A stretch of 64,000 nucleotides of DNA from RGIG8748 sp045544515 (GTDB lineage: Bacteria > Bacillota > Clostridia > UMGS1810): positions 124,001 to 188,000 of the forward strand of contig JAZPZD010000021.1 of NCBI GenBank assembly GCA_045544515.1. Reading direction: 5' to 3'. This document shows, one piece after another, positions 17,174-25,799 of the stretch. The notes beneath the pieces were generated by a model that saw only the letters and a program-made list of their open reading frames with translations, ran no database searches and had not been told where the DNA came from. Made by a program: the position numbers and the translations under genes. How positions within the stretch are numbered: the first letter of the stretch is position 1; each line of letters opens with the position of its first letter.

Positions 17174-17202
17174 TTGACAATTTGATAAAAATAATGTAAA
17201 AT
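17174..17202 (+). promoter_or_regulatory. Promoter of the amino acid ABC importer operon
   Basis: TTGACA (17174-17179), 17-base spacer, TAAAAT (17197-17202), 34 bases before the start of the binding-protein gene. Confidence 0.85.
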
Positions 17203-17236
17203 ATACTCTAATATTACAAAAAAGGAGTTATTGATA

Positions 17237-17992
17237 ATGAAGAAAATTTTATCAGTTATGCTTGCAGTACTTATTTGCTTCAGCTTTGCTGCTTGCGGAA
17301 ACAAAAATGATTCAGAAAAGAACTTTATCATTGCAACCGACAAAGGCTTTAGTCCTTTTGAATTTCAGGATGCAGAGGGTAATATAGTTGGTATTGATAT
17401 GGATATTCTGGCAGCTATCGCTGAAGATCAGGGATTTACATATGACTTGCAGTATATAGGCTGGGATGCAGCTATTGCAGCTTGCCAGGCAGGTCAGGCA
17501 GACGGTATGATTGCCGGTGCTTCTATCACACAGGAAAGAAAAGACAACGGCTGGACATTCTCCGATGGCTATTATGATGCTACACAGGGTATGGCTATTG
17601 CAAAAAATTCCGACATCAAAGGCTTTGAAGATATGAAAGGCAAAAAGGTTGCTGTTAAAAACGGCACAATGAGCAACCAGTATGCAGAAAGCATCAAGGA
17701 TGAGTATGGCTTTGAGGTTGTAACATTCTCCACATCACCTGATATGTACCAGGCTGTAACAGGCGGTCAGGTTGACGCTTGTATGGATGATACTCCGATA
17801 CTCAAGTACAACATCAAAATCGGCGAACTCGATATGAAATTTGTCGAAGGAACAGAAAACGAGCCCGCTCAGTACGGATTTGCTATATTTGATGCCGACA
17901 AGCAGGAACTTGTAGACCTTTTCAATGCCGGACTTAAAAATATTCGTGAAAACGGAAAATATGATGAGATAATTGCTAAGTATCTCGGTTAA
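17237..17992 (+). CDS. Polar amino acid ABC transporter, substrate-binding lipoprotein
   Basis: The 251-residue protein is a family 3 solute-binding protein: a lipoprotein signal (LAVLICFSFAACGNKN, lipid on the Cys), then IIATDKGFSPFEFQDAEGNI and GIDMDILAAIAEDQG, the standard opening of amino acid binding proteins, and a PBPb fold to the end. It captures the ligand outside and delivers it to the permease encoded next. The ligand cannot be read directly; polar or basic amino acids are usual. ATG 17237 has AAAGGAG 9 bases upstream; TTG 17231 is less well placed. A stem-loop follows the stop. Confidence 0.93.
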   Translation: MKKILSVMLAVLICFSFAACGNKNDSEKNFIIATDKGFSPFEFQDAEGNIVGIDMDILAAIAEDQGFTYDLQYIGWDAAIAACQAGQADGMIAGASITQERKDNGWTFSDGYYDATQGMAIAKNSDIKGFEDMKGKKVAVKNGTMSNQYAESIKDEYGFEVVTFSTSPDMYQAVTGGQVDACMDDTPILKYNIKIGELDMKFVEGTENEPAQYGFAIFDADKQELVDLFNAGLKNIRENGKYDEIIAKYLG

Positions 17993-18004
17993 TAGAATTA
18001 ACTG

Positions 18005-18033
18005 AAAGGGCATTGGGTTATCCGGTGCCCTTT
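18005..18033 (+). terminator. Intra-operon stem-loop after the binding-protein gene
   Basis: AAAGGGCA (18005-18012) and TGCCCTTT (18026-18033) without a following U-tract. It lies between the binding-protein and permease genes and probably stabilises the upstream message or partly ends transcription, giving more binding protein than permease. Confidence 0.6.
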
Positions 18034-18058
18034 AACTTTGTAAGATGGAGGTTGCTCG

Positions 18059-18730
18059 ATGTTTCAACTTATAGGCACATACGGCTCGCTTCTTATGGCT
18101 GCTATGGGACAAACACTTCTGCTTGCACTCTTTGGACTGTTTTTTGGATGTATACTGGGAATAGTTTTTGGATTGGCAAGTGTAGTAGATAACAAAGTGT
18201 CCAGAATAATATCCAAAATCTATGTAAATGTCATTCGCGGCGTTCCTATGATTGTTCTGGCTTTTTTCGTGTTCTATGGGGTTCCGTATGGATTAAAGTC
18301 AATTTTTGGCACAAAATTTGTACTTACATCGCTTCAGGCGGGTACGATATGTCTTGCGTTAAACTGCGGTGCATATATGTCCGAAATCATCCGTGCCGGA
18401 ATACAGGCTATTGACCCCGGACAGATGGAAGCTGCAAGAAGCCTGGGCCTTTCGTATTGGCGTTCGATGTTTCGCGTTGTTCTTCCGCAGGCGATAAAAA
18501 ATATGATTCCAAGCATTGTAAACCAGTTTATAATAACGCTCAAGGATACTTCTATTCTTTCTGTTATAGGTTTTCCGGAATTGGTTAACAAAGCACAAAA
18601 TGTTATCGCCATTACATTCAAATCTTTCGAAATGTGGGCTATCGTTGCAGTGATGTATCTTGTTGTTATTCTTGCATTGCAGCAGGTAGCAAACGCTTTG
18701 GAGAGGAGACTTAGCCTTGAAAGCAAATAA
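18059..18730 (+). CDS. Polar amino acid ABC transporter, permease
   Basis: The 223-residue membrane protein is of the HisM/GlnP type with about five helices. The EAA loop that docks the ATPase is visible as [18 protein letters not shown], followed by [18 protein letters not shown] and the [11 protein letters not shown] motif. It forms the channel of the importer. The ATG at 18059 has GGAGG upstream. Its end overlaps the start of the ATPase gene by 14 bases. Confidence 0.93.
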   Translation: MFQLIGTYGSLLMAAMGQTLLLALFGLFFGCILGIVFGLASVVDNKVSRIISKIYVNVIRGVPMIVLAFFVFYGVPYGLKSIFGTKFVLTSLQAGTICLALNCGAYMSEIIRAGIQAIDPGQMEAARSLGLSYWRSMFRVVLPQAIKNMIPSIVNQFIITLKDTSILSVIGFPELVNKAQNVIAITFKSFEMWAIVAVMYLVVILALQQVANALERRLSLESK

Positions 18731-19457
18731 TATCAAAATACATGTAGAAAATTTAACCAAAGACTTTGGCATGACCAAGGTCTTGCAGGGTATTTCAACC
18801 GATATCTATGAGGGAGAGGTTGTGTGCGTAATCGGACCATCCGGTTCGGGCAAATCCACCTTTTTGCGTTGTTTAAACAGGCTTGAAAGTGCCACATCGG
18901 GCAAAATCGTTGTTGACGGACACCTGATAAGCGACAAGAAGATAGATCTTAACAAAGTCCGCGAAAATATCGGCATGGTGTTTCAGCATTTCAATCTGTT
19001 TGCCAATATGAATGTTTTAAAAAACCTGATGCTTGCACCTGTAGATTTAAAGAAAGCTACCAAGGAAGAAGCAAGCAAAAAGGCTATGGAGCTTCTTGAA
19101 ACAGTCGGTCTTTCGGACAAGGCGGACAGCTTTCCGTCGCAGCTTTCGGGCGGACAAAAGCAGAGAGTTGCCATAGCAAGAGCTCTGGCAATGTCGCCTA
19201 ATATTATGCTCTTTGACGAGCCCACAAGTGCACTTGACCCCGAAATGGTAGGAGAGGTACTTAATGTAATGAAAAGGCTTGCCAAAGACGGTATGACAAT
19301 GGTTGTTGTAACTCACGAGATGGGCTTTGCCCGTGAGGTTGCAGACAGGGTTCTCTTTATGGATGGCGGTGTTATTTTGGAGGAGGGCACTCCGGAAGAA
19401 ATTTTCTCTTCGCCCAAACACCCCAGAACAATCGACTTTTTGAATAAGGTTTTGTAA
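18717..19457 (+). CDS. Polar amino acid ABC transporter, ATP-binding protein
   Basis: The 246-residue ATPase has Walker [10 protein letters not shown], the Q-loop [15 protein letters not shown], the signature [17 protein letters not shown], Walker [16 protein letters not shown] and the H-loop [12 protein letters not shown], all typical of GlnQ/HisP proteins. It powers uptake through the permease encoded before it. The start is TTG at 18717 in the overlap with the permease gene, chosen because GGAGAGGAG lies upstream and the protein then begins at the expected distance from Walker A; no early ATG exists. Confidence 0.94.
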   Translation: MKANNIKIHVENLTKDFGMTKVLQGISTDIYEGEVVCVIGPSGSGKSTFLRCLNRLESATSGKIVVDGHLISDKKIDLNKVRENIGMVFQHFNLFANMNVLKNLMLAPVDLKKATKEEASKKAMELLETVGLSDKADSFPSQLSGGQKQRVAIARALAMSPNIMLFDEPTSALDPEMVGEVLNVMKRLAKDGMTMVVVTHEMGFAREVADRVLFMDGGVILEEGTPEEIFSSPKHPRTIDFLNKVL

Positions 19458-19461
19458 TTAC

Positions 19462-19499
19462 AAAGGCAATGTAAACAATATAGTTTGCATTGCCTTTTT
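19462..19499 (+). terminator. Terminator of the amino acid importer operon
   Basis: AAAGGCAATGTAAAC (19462-19476) pairs with GTTTGCATTGCCTTT (19483-19497) with one G-U pair, followed by TTTTA. Confidence 0.88.
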
Positions 19500-19525
19500 A
19501 TCTTTGTGAACATTTAGTTAAAAAC

Positions 19526-19554
19526 TTGATTAATCAGTATTTTTATTGTATAAT
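19526..19554 (+). promoter_or_regulatory. Promoter of the DMT-NfeD-SPFH operon
   Basis: TTGATT (19526-19531), 17-base spacer, TATAAT (19549-19554), 37 bases before the chosen ATG. Confidence 0.78.
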
Positions 19555-19591
19555 GAAAGTGAATTTAACAACTTGCCAAAGAGGAGTATTT

Positions 19592-20482
19592 ATGCAAAAC
19601 ACAAAAAGACTATCTATGCTATCGGCTCTGTGCGCACAGTTTATATTCGGTTTCAGCTTTATGTTTACAAAAATCGCACTTGGGTATGCTTCGCCGATAA
19701 CAGTTATTGCTGACAGATACATTGTGGCGTTTGCCACTATGACGATAGTTGTGCTGTTTAAGAAAATTAAATTTAAACCGTCGAAAAATATTTTCAAGCT
19801 TGTTTTGATGTCGCTTTTTCAACCGGTTTTGTATTTCCTTTGCGAAAGCTACGGGATTAAACTTACCACAAGCGGGTTTTCATCGGTGATGATTTCTTTA
19901 ATACCTATAGTGTCAATATTTGCAGGTATAATTTTTCTAAAGGAAATCCCATCTCTTATGCAGTATGTATTTACATTTGTATCTGTTTTGGGTGTTGTTA
20001 TTATGGTGTATAGCGGCAAGGCAGACGGTACCATTACCGCTTTGGGGGTAGTACTTCTTATGGGTGCGGTTGTATCTTCGGTTTTGTACAATGTCTTAAG
20101 CCGCAAGATTTCCAAAGAGTTTACCGCTTTGGAGCGTACCTATGCAATGATGCTTATAGGTCTTGTTGTATTTGCATCTATCTCTTTTGCAGAGAATTTT
20201 GATAATCCTGCAAATGTGATTGCGTCTTTTAAACATCCCTTGTACACGGTTTCTGTTTTGTATTTGGGAGCAGTATCCTCGGTAGCGGCATTTTTGCTTT
20301 TGAATTATGCCAACACACATCTGCCTGTTTCCAAAACGACAGTGTTTTCCAATATAACCACTTTGGTTTCGGTTGCGGCAGGAATAGTCTTTCTTGACGA
20401 AAAATTAAGTGTTGTCACCGTTATTTCTGCAATAATGATAATTGCAGGCGTATGGGGTGTGCAGCTTACAAATAAATATTAA
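19592..20482 (+). CDS. EamA/DMT-family membrane transporter
   Basis: The 296-residue protein has ten hydrophobic helices in two EamA repeats (MLSALCAQFIFGFSFMFTKI to VIMVYSG, then TALGVVLLMGAVVSSVLYNV to VQLTNKY). Each repeat ends in the family pattern (LKEIPSLMQYVFTFVSVLGV; LDEKLSVVTVISAIMIIAGV). The substrate is unknown. The ATG at 19592 follows GAGGAG by 7 bases; the longer frame to 19490 lies before the promoter and terminator and is not used. It is followed 13 bases later by an NfeD gene. Confidence 0.87.
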   Translation: MQNTKRLSMLSALCAQFIFGFSFMFTKIALGYASPITVIADRYIVAFATMTIVVLFKKIKFKPSKNIFKLVLMSLFQPVLYFLCESYGIKLTTSGFSSVMISLIPIVSIFAGIIFLKEIPSLMQYVFTFVSVLGVVIMVYSGKADGTITALGVVLLMGAVVSSVLYNVLSRKISKEFTALERTYAMMLIGLVVFASISFAENFDNPANVIASFKHPLYTVSVLYLGAVSSVAAFLLLNYANTHLPVSKTTVFSNITTLVSVAAGIVFLDEKLSVVTVISAIMIIAGVWGVQLTNKY

Positions 20483-20495
20483 AGGAGGCAGTATT

Positions 20496-20930
20496 ATGAA
20501 TACTACTGTATGGATTGTACTCTTTGTGATTTTTGTAATCACAGAGGCGTGCACTTACCAGATGGTAAGTACATGGTTTGCAATAGGCTCTGTTGCAGCA
20601 GCTTTTTGTGCAGCTTTGGGTATGACAAATATCTGGCAGGTAACAATATTTATATGCGTATCTCTCTTGTGCCTTTTGGCATTAAGACCTGTGTGGCTTA
20701 AATGTCTTAAAGGAAAAACTGAAAAAACAAACACCGATTCTCTTGTTGGAGGCAGTGTTGTTATAACCTCTGATACAGACGGCTCAACCCGTATGGCTAC
20801 AGGCAAGATAAACGGCATGGAGTGGTCTGTAAAGAGCGAAGATGACCAAATGCTTTCCGCAGGAGAGAGTGTGTATGTCAAAAAAATAGAGGGTGTCAAA
20901 CTCATTGTTTCAAAATCGAAAGGAGAATGA
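20496..20930 (+). CDS. NfeD-like membrane protein
   Basis: The 144-residue protein has three hydrophobic helices (residues about 3-75) and a C-terminal OB-fold domain (SLVGGSVVITSDTDGSTRMA, then GEWSV-like GMEWSVKSEDDQM and VYVKKIEGVKLIV), the NfeD short form. NfeD proteins partner with the stomatin/SPFH protein encoded directly downstream and organise membrane microdomains. AAAGGAGG precedes the ATG. The stop overlaps the start region of the SPFH gene. Confidence 0.88.
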   Translation: MNTTVWIVLFVIFVITEACTYQMVSTWFAIGSVAAAFCAALGMTNIWQVTIFICVSLLCLLALRPVWLKCLKGKTEKTNTDSLVGGSVVITSDTDGSTRMATGKINGMEWSVKSEDDQMLSAGESVYVKKIEGVKLIVSKSKGE

Positions 20931-20932
20931 AA

Positions 20933-21823
20933 ATGTTTGATTTGTATGTAGTAATAGCGGTACTTTTTGTAATAGTAATAGCTAATATCAAGATTGTTCC
21001 TCAAGCACACGCTTATATCATTGAGCGTTTCGGGGGATATCAGGCTACCTGGGGTGTGGGAATACACATCAAAATCCCGTTTATAGACAGAATAGCAACC
21101 AGGGTGAGCTTAAAAGAGCATGTGGTGGACTTTCCGCCGCAACCTGTAATCACCAAAGACAATGTCACTATGCAGATTGATACAGTGGTATACTACCAGA
21201 TTACTGATCCCAAGCTTTTTGCATACGGAGTGGAAAGACCTATGATGGCTATAGAAAACCTGACTGCAACCACACTTCGTAATATAATAGGTGACCTTGA
21301 GCTTGATGCAACTCTTACCTCGAGAGATACAGTAAACACCAAAATGAGAGCAATCCTCGACGAAGCGACTGACCCCTGGGGTATCAAGATAAACAGAGTT
21401 GAACTCAAAAACATCATGCCGCCCAAGGAAATCCAAAATGCAATGGAACGCCAGATGAAAGCCGAAAGAGAAAGAAGAGAAAGTATCTTAAAGGCAGAAG
21501 GCGAAAAGAAGTCTGCTATCCTTATTGCCGAGGGTGAAAAGGAATCTGCTATCCTAAACGCAGAGGCTAAAAAGCAGGCGGCAATCAAAGAAGCCGAGGG
21601 TAAGGCAGAAGCCATAATCAAGGTTAATTCTGCTATTGCAGAGGGTATAAGACAGATTAACGAGGCAAAACCCACAGAGCAGTATCTCACAATGAAAGCA
21701 CTCGAAAGTTTTGAAAAAGCCGCAGACGGCAAAGCAACCAAAATTATTGTTCCCTCACAGATACAGGGCATAGCCGGACTTGCATCGTCACTTAAAAATA
21801 TAATAGACGAAAAGACTGAATAA
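20933..21823 (+). CDS. SPFH/stomatin-family membrane protein (QmcA-like)
   Basis: The 296-residue protein has one N-terminal helix, the SPFH/Band 7 domain (IIERFGGYQATWGVGIHIKI; DNVTMQIDTVVYYQITDPK) and a long Ala/Glu/Lys coiled-coil tail with repeated AEGEK units (residues about 175-230) that drives oligomer formation. It probably builds a ring-like scaffold with the NfeD protein. Two ATGs are close: 20927 is only two bases from AAAGGAG, whereas 20933 has normal spacing and is used here. A terminator hairpin follows. Confidence 0.93.
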   Translation: MFDLYVVIAVLFVIVIANIKIVPQAHAYIIERFGGYQATWGVGIHIKIPFIDRIATRVSLKEHVVDFPPQPVITKDNVTMQIDTVVYYQITDPKLFAYGVERPMMAIENLTATTLRNIIGDLELDATLTSRDTVNTKMRAILDEATDPWGIKINRVELKNIMPPKEIQNAMERQMKAERERRESILKAEGEKKSAILIAEGEKESAILNAEAKKQAAIKEAEGKAEAIIKVNSAIAEGIRQINEAKPTEQYLTMKALESFEKAADGKATKIIVPSQIQGIAGLASSLKNIIDEKTE

Positions 21824-21826
21824 TGT

Positions 21827-21861
21827 AAATCTGCCGCATCTTGTCATGGTGCGGCAGATTT
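21827..21861 (+). terminator. Terminator after the SPFH gene
   Basis: AAATCTGCCGCA (21827-21838) and TGCGGCAGATTT (21850-21861), a perfect 12-bp stem starting just after the stop. The U-tract is short, so read-through into the SDR gene is possible. Confidence 0.7.
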
Positions 21862-21887
21862 AAGCATTTGCTTAAGAGGTGTTACAT

Positions 21888-22607
21888 ATGAAAACAGTTA
21901 TCATAACAGGTGCTTCGGGGGATATCGGTTTTTCCTCGTGCAAAGCATTTTTACAAAACGGATACAATGTTGTAGCAGTGTACAATTCAAATGGTGTCAG
22001 ACCCTTGGAAGAGTATGCAAAAAATTCAAAGGTTTTATATGTCAAGGCAGATGTATCAAAAAAACAAGATGTCAAAAATCTCTTTTGTACAGCATACGAA
22101 AGCTTTGGCAGTATTGATGTTGTCATAAATAACGCCGCGATATCTTTAACCGGTGTTTTTCAGGATATGACAGAGGAAGAATTAAACAAAATCATAGATG
22201 TAAACATCAAGGGCGTGTTCTATGTGTCGCAGACTGCGTCGGAATATATGATAAAAGAAAAAATCGGCTCAATAATAAATATCTCTTCTATGTGGGGCGA
22301 GGTGGGAGCTTCGTGCGAGGCGGCATATTCAATGACCAAGGCTGCGGTAATTGGTCTTACCAAAGCTCTTGCCAAAGAACTGGGTCCTTCAAACATCAGA
22401 GTAAACTGTGTATCCCCGGGATTTATAGATACCAAAATGAACGCAGCCTATACCAAGGAAGATATAAGTGCAATATGCGAGGATACCCCTCTTATGCGTA
22501 TCGGCAAACCCGAGGAGGTAGCAGATGCTCTTATATTTCTGGCAGACAGCAAAGCCTCTTTTATCACAGGACAGGTGTTGGGCGTAAACGGGGGATATGT
22601 GATATAA
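21888..22607 (+). CDS. Short-chain dehydrogenase/reductase (FabG-like)
   Basis: The 239-residue protein is a classical SDR: cofactor motif TGASGDIG at residues 7-14, NNAA near 85, catalytic Ser in NISSMWGE, and the YxxxK pair in AAYSMTKAAV. The C-terminus VNGGYVI is the usual family ending. It reduces a ketone or oxidises an alcohol with NAD(P); the closest well-known relative is 3-oxoacyl-ACP reductase, but no fatty acid genes are nearby, so the substrate is open. ATG 21888 follows AGAGGTG. topB starts 30 bases downstream and may be cotranscribed. Confidence 0.9.
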   Translation: MKTVIITGASGDIGFSSCKAFLQNGYNVVAVYNSNGVRPLEEYAKNSKVLYVKADVSKKQDVKNLFCTAYESFGSIDVVINNAAISLTGVFQDMTEEELNKIIDVNIKGVFYVSQTASEYMIKEKIGSIINISSMWGEVGASCEAAYSMTKAAVIGLTKALAKELGPSNIRVNCVSPGFIDTKMNAAYTKEDISAICEDTPLMRIGKPEEVADALIFLADSKASFITGQVLGVNGGYVI

Positions 22608-22636
22608 TTAAAATATATTTCATAGGGAGAAATCAA

Positions 22637-24736
22637 ATGAAACTTATAATTGCGGAGAAGCCCAGTTTGGCTGCAAATATTTCAAATTCAATAGGCAATA
22701 TGCGACGCCGCGACGGTTTTTATGAGGGCAAGGACTATCTTGTTACCTGGGCATTCGGGCATTTGTTTTCTCTCTGTGATGTGGAGAAATACACCGGAAG
22801 CAAAGATAACCCCGGGTGGACTATGGACAATCTTCCGTGCTTTCCGGGCAAGTTTCTTTTTGAACTCAAAAAGAACAAGGACAAAACCACCGATGCCGGT
22901 GTAAAAAAGCAGTTTGATATTATATCGGCTCTTTGCAACAGGGAAGATGTCGATGTCATAATAAACGCAGGCGACGCCGACCGCGAGGGAGAAATCATCA
23001 TACGGCTTTGTGTTACCAATGCCCTAAAGACGGACAAATCTCTAAAGAGGCTCTGGATTCCCGACCAGACCAAAGAAACCATTCTCGAGGGCTTGTCGGA
23101 GATGAAAGACGCATCAAATTACGACAACCTTGCAGATGAGGGCTTTGCCAGAACATACATAGATTGGCTCTACGGTGTTAATCTTACACGCTATGCAACG
23201 CTCAAAACAGGCACGCTGATGCGTGTGGGCAGGGTAATAATCCCCATAGTCAAGGCTATTTACGACAGAGATATGTCCATACGCAATTTCAAAAGCGACA
23301 TATACTATGCTCTGGTGAGCAAGACTGTTGTAAATGGAGTTGAGCTCGAGCTTACAAGCAAGCACAAATTCGACAAAAACGATTTGGACAGGGCACAGCG
23401 TTCGTGCAATGTACTAAATGCCAATCCGGGAGTTGTGACCGAAGTCAAATCCAAGAAGGACACCCTTTCGGCAGGTAAGCTCTATTCTTTGTCCAAACTG
23501 CAGAATGTCCTGGGCAAAAAACACAAGATGTCTATGGACGAAAGCCTCAAGATAATCCAGGATTTGTACGAAAAGGGATATGTTACATATCCCAGAACAA
23601 ATTCGGAATACCTTGCCACCAATGAACAGGGCAAGATAAAGGAGATTATATCCCTTGTTTCAAAAATGGGCTATCCTGTGGAATTCAAAAACAAAAAGAC
23701 AATATTTGACGATACCAAGATTGAATCGCACAGTGCCCTTACCCCCACGAGAAAAATCCCGTCAAAAGACGCCCTGAATGAAAAGGAAACCCTTGTATAC
23801 AAAACTATATTAAGACGATTTGTGGCAGTTTTTTGTTCGGAGGAATGCAGAACACAAAAGACAGAAATAACCATAGATGCTTCGGGAAAAGAGCAGTATA
23901 CAGTAAAAGGTATGGTAATAACCGAGCCCGGCTGGACAAAATATGATGATTATACCAAAAAGGACAAAATTCTCCCTGATTTAAAAAAAGGAGATGAGGT
24001 AAACCTTAACTTTGTTCCGACAGAAAAGGAAACCTCACCGCCCAAGCACTATACCATAGAAACACTAAACAATTATCTCAAAAACCCCTTCCGAGAGGAT
24101 AAGGCAAATATAGAAACCGAAGATGACGAGAGCGAATACAAGGCTATCTTTGAGGGTCTGGAGCTTGGAACGGAGGCTACCCGTACAGGAATTATCGGAA
24201 ATGCCCGTCAGAGCGGATATATCGAGCTCAAAAAAGATGTGTACTACATTCTCCCTGCAGGCGAAAAGCTTATAGAAGCCATAAAGAGAATGAATATATC
24301 TATGGATAAATACAAGACTGCAACCCTGGGCAAAGCACTAAAACAAGTATATCGGGGCGAAATTTCGGTTGGCGACAGCGTAGAGCTTGCAAAGACTGAA
24401 ATATCCGAGGTGTTTAAAAAACAACACTATACCTTGCAAAATGATGTTGACGACGGCTTTATCGGAGATTTAGTCGGTAAGTGTCCTCTTTGCAACGGCA
24501 ATGTGGTAAGGACATCATTTGGTTACGGATGCACCAATTACAGAGAAAACGAATGCCGCTTTGGCATAAGTAGCACAATCTGCTCACGCGTCATTCCAAA
24601 AAGTGCAGTCGAAATTATGCTCAAAGACGGAAAATCGCCAAAATTAGACGGGTTTGTATCTGCCAAAACAGGCAAGACCTTTTCCGCGTCGCTTAAACTC
24701 GAAAAAGGCAGAGCGGTTTTTGATTTTGATAATTGA
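22637..24736 (+). CDS. topB: Type IA DNA topoisomerase (topoisomerase III)
   Basis: Cuts and passes single DNA strands to relax or decatenate DNA. The 699-residue protein has the Toprim domain (KLIIAEKPSLAANIS at the start, GDADREGEI near residue 113), and the active-site tyrosine in YVTYPRTNSEYLA near residue 318. The usual GRVQTPT segment reads GRVIIPIVKAI here, a change from most TopB proteins. The C-terminus has a topoisomerase C-repeat with cysteines (CPLCNGN, CTNYREN, CRFG). The ATG at 22637 has AGGGAG upstream; a longer frame running back to 22292 only overlaps the SDR gene. Confidence 0.93.
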   Translation: MKLIIAEKPSLAANISNSIGNMRRRDGFYEGKDYLVTWAFGHLFSLCDVEKYTGSKDNPGWTMDNLPCFPGKFLFELKKNKDKTTDAGVKKQFDIISALCNREDVDVIINAGDADREGEIIIRLCVTNALKTDKSLKRLWIPDQTKETILEGLSEMKDASNYDNLADEGFARTYIDWLYGVNLTRYATLKTGTLMRVGRVIIPIVKAIYDRDMSIRNFKSDIYYALVSKTVVNGVELELTSKHKFDKNDLDRAQRSCNVLNANPGVVTEVKSKKDTLSAGKLYSLSKLQNVLGKKHKMSMDESLKIIQDLYEKGYVTYPRTNSEYLATNEQGKIKEIISLVSKMGYPVEFKNKKTIFDDTKIESHSALTPTRKIPSKDALNEKETLVYKTILRRFVAVFCSEECRTQKTEITIDASGKEQYTVKGMVITEPGWTKYDDYTKKDKILPDLKKGDEVNLNFVPTEKETSPPKHYTIETLNNYLKNPFREDKANIETEDDESEYKAIFEGLELGTEATRTGIIGNARQSGYIELKKDVYYILPAGEKLIEAIKRMNISMDKYKTATLGKALKQVYRGEISVGDSVELAKTEISEVFKKQHYTLQNDVDDGFIGDLVGKCPLCNGNVVRTSFGYGCTNYRENECRFGISSTICSRVIPKSAVEIMLKDGKSPKLDGFVSAKTGKTFSASLKLEKGRAVFDFDN

Positions 24737-24761
24737 CAGTTAAGGAAAATTATGGTATAAT
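24733..24761 (+). promoter_or_regulatory. Perfect consensus promoter of the hemolysin III gene
   Basis: TTGACA (24733-24738), 17-base spacer, TATAAT (24756-24761). The -35 hexamer contains the topB stop codon (TGA at 24734-24736). Confidence 0.85.
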
Positions 24762-24812
24762 GATGTCGTACATTACAAAATCTAATGTCAAACATTAAAT
24801 GGAGATGATTTT

Positions 24813-25454
24813 ATGACATCAATAAAGGACAGGACACAATCTTTGGGCGAGGAAATAGCAAATGCCGTATCTCACGGGGTAGGTTCCCTTTTGGCTATTG
24901 CCGCATGTGTTATCGTAATTGTAAGGGCAGCATTTAACAGTACGGCAATAGGCGTGGTTTCGGCAAGTATATATGGGGCATCTCTTATTTTACTCTATAC
25001 ATTTTCGTCGCTTTATCATTCGCTTACAAATGTAAGGGCAAAATCTGTTTTTCGTATATTTGACCATTGTTCGATATTCTTTTTGATACTCGGTACCTAT
25101 ACCCCCATTTGCCTCGCTATGATAAAGGGTGCAACGGGTTGGACACTCTTTGGCATCAATACCTTTTGCACAGTAGTGGGTATCGTATTTAATGCCATAG
25201 ATTTAAAGAAATTCCAAAAGGCATCTCTTGTGCTGTATGTGCTTATGGGTTGGTCTGTTATAATAAGCATCAAGCGTGTCATAGATATCACTCCGTTTTG
25301 GGGTATGGTTCTTCTTGCAGCAGGCGGACTGCTCTATACAGGCGGTATAGTCTTTTATAAATTAAGGAAGAAATATATGCACTTTATCTGGCATCTTTTT
25401 GTGTTGGGCGGAAGCATACTTCACTATTTCTTTGTGCTTTTTTATGTATTTTAA
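24813..25454 (+). CDS. Hemolysin III family (PAQR-type) membrane protein
   Basis: The 213-residue protein has seven hydrophobic helices and the family histidines: SHGVGS near residue 20, SSLYHSLT near 68, FDHCSIFFLILGTYTP near 87-102 and the last helices with HFIWHLFVLGGSILHY. These His, Ser and Asp residues form a buried metal-binding site in the PAQR/CREST fold, which suggests a hydrolase-like membrane enzyme. Real haemolytic action is doubtful. It has a perfect promoter, and the GIY-YIG gene follows 13 bases later. Confidence 0.92.
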   Translation: MTSIKDRTQSLGEEIANAVSHGVGSLLAIAACVIVIVRAAFNSTAIGVVSASIYGASLILLYTFSSLYHSLTNVRAKSVFRIFDHCSIFFLILGTYTPICLAMIKGATGWTLFGINTFCTVVGIVFNAIDLKKFQKASLVLYVLMGWSVIISIKRVIDITPFWGMVLLAAGGLLYTGGIVFYKLRKKYMHFIWHLFVLGGSILHYFFVLFYVF

Positions 25455-25467
25455 AAGGTGATAAAAG

Positions 25468-25782
25468 ATGTATTTTGTGTATGTCATAAGATGTGACGAC
25501 AATTCCCTCTACACAGGGATAACAACGGATTTAAACAAAAGGTTTTCGCAGCATCGTTCAAAGGCACCCGTGGCGGCTAAATATACAAAGTCAAGGCAGG
25601 CACTTACTGTGGAAGCTCTGTGGAGTGCACCCGACAGGTCAACTGCACAAAAGCTCGAATATTATATTAAAAAGCTGCCCAAAGCAAAAAAAGAACTGCT
25701 TATAAAGGACGGCGGAAATCTCGATAAATATATGCCAGATATATTAGATGTTACGATATATAATGAAGAACCCCTCTTATAA
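25468..25782 (+). CDS. GIY-YIG nuclease-like protein (UPF0213/YhbQ type)
   Basis: The 104-residue protein is a stand-alone GIY-YIG domain: VYVIRC then SLYTGITTDLNKRFSQH (the GIY and YIG positions here read VYV and YTG), a catalytic Arg in the first helix, and a Glu in KLEYYIKKLPKAKK. The YhbQ/YazA group to which it fits has weak or poorly known nuclease action, possibly in DNA repair. It is cotranscribed with the hemolysin III gene and ends at a terminator. Confidence 0.9.
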   Translation: MYFVYVIRCDDNSLYTGITTDLNKRFSQHRSKAPVAAKYTKSRQALTVEALWSAPDRSTAQKLEYYIKKLPKAKKELLIKDGGNLDKYMPDILDVTIYNEEPLL

Positions 25783-25799
25783 CAAGAGGGGTAATTTTT
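25771..25799. terminator. Terminator between GIY-YIG gene and lactate permease
   Basis: CCCCTCTT (25771-25778) and AAGAGGGG (25784-25791), then TAATTTTTA. It overlaps the end of the GIY-YIG gene and faces the end of the convergent permease gene. Confidence 0.82.

Noticed and set aside
22292..22636. An open frame extending topB 115 codons upstream
   Set aside because: It runs over the SDR gene in another frame, has no ribosome site, and the protein family starts at MKLIIAEKPS (22637).
25468..25782. GIY-YIG gene as part of a homing endonuclease or transposon
   Set aside because: It is a short complete YhbQ-type protein in an operon with hemolysin III and has no mobile flanks.
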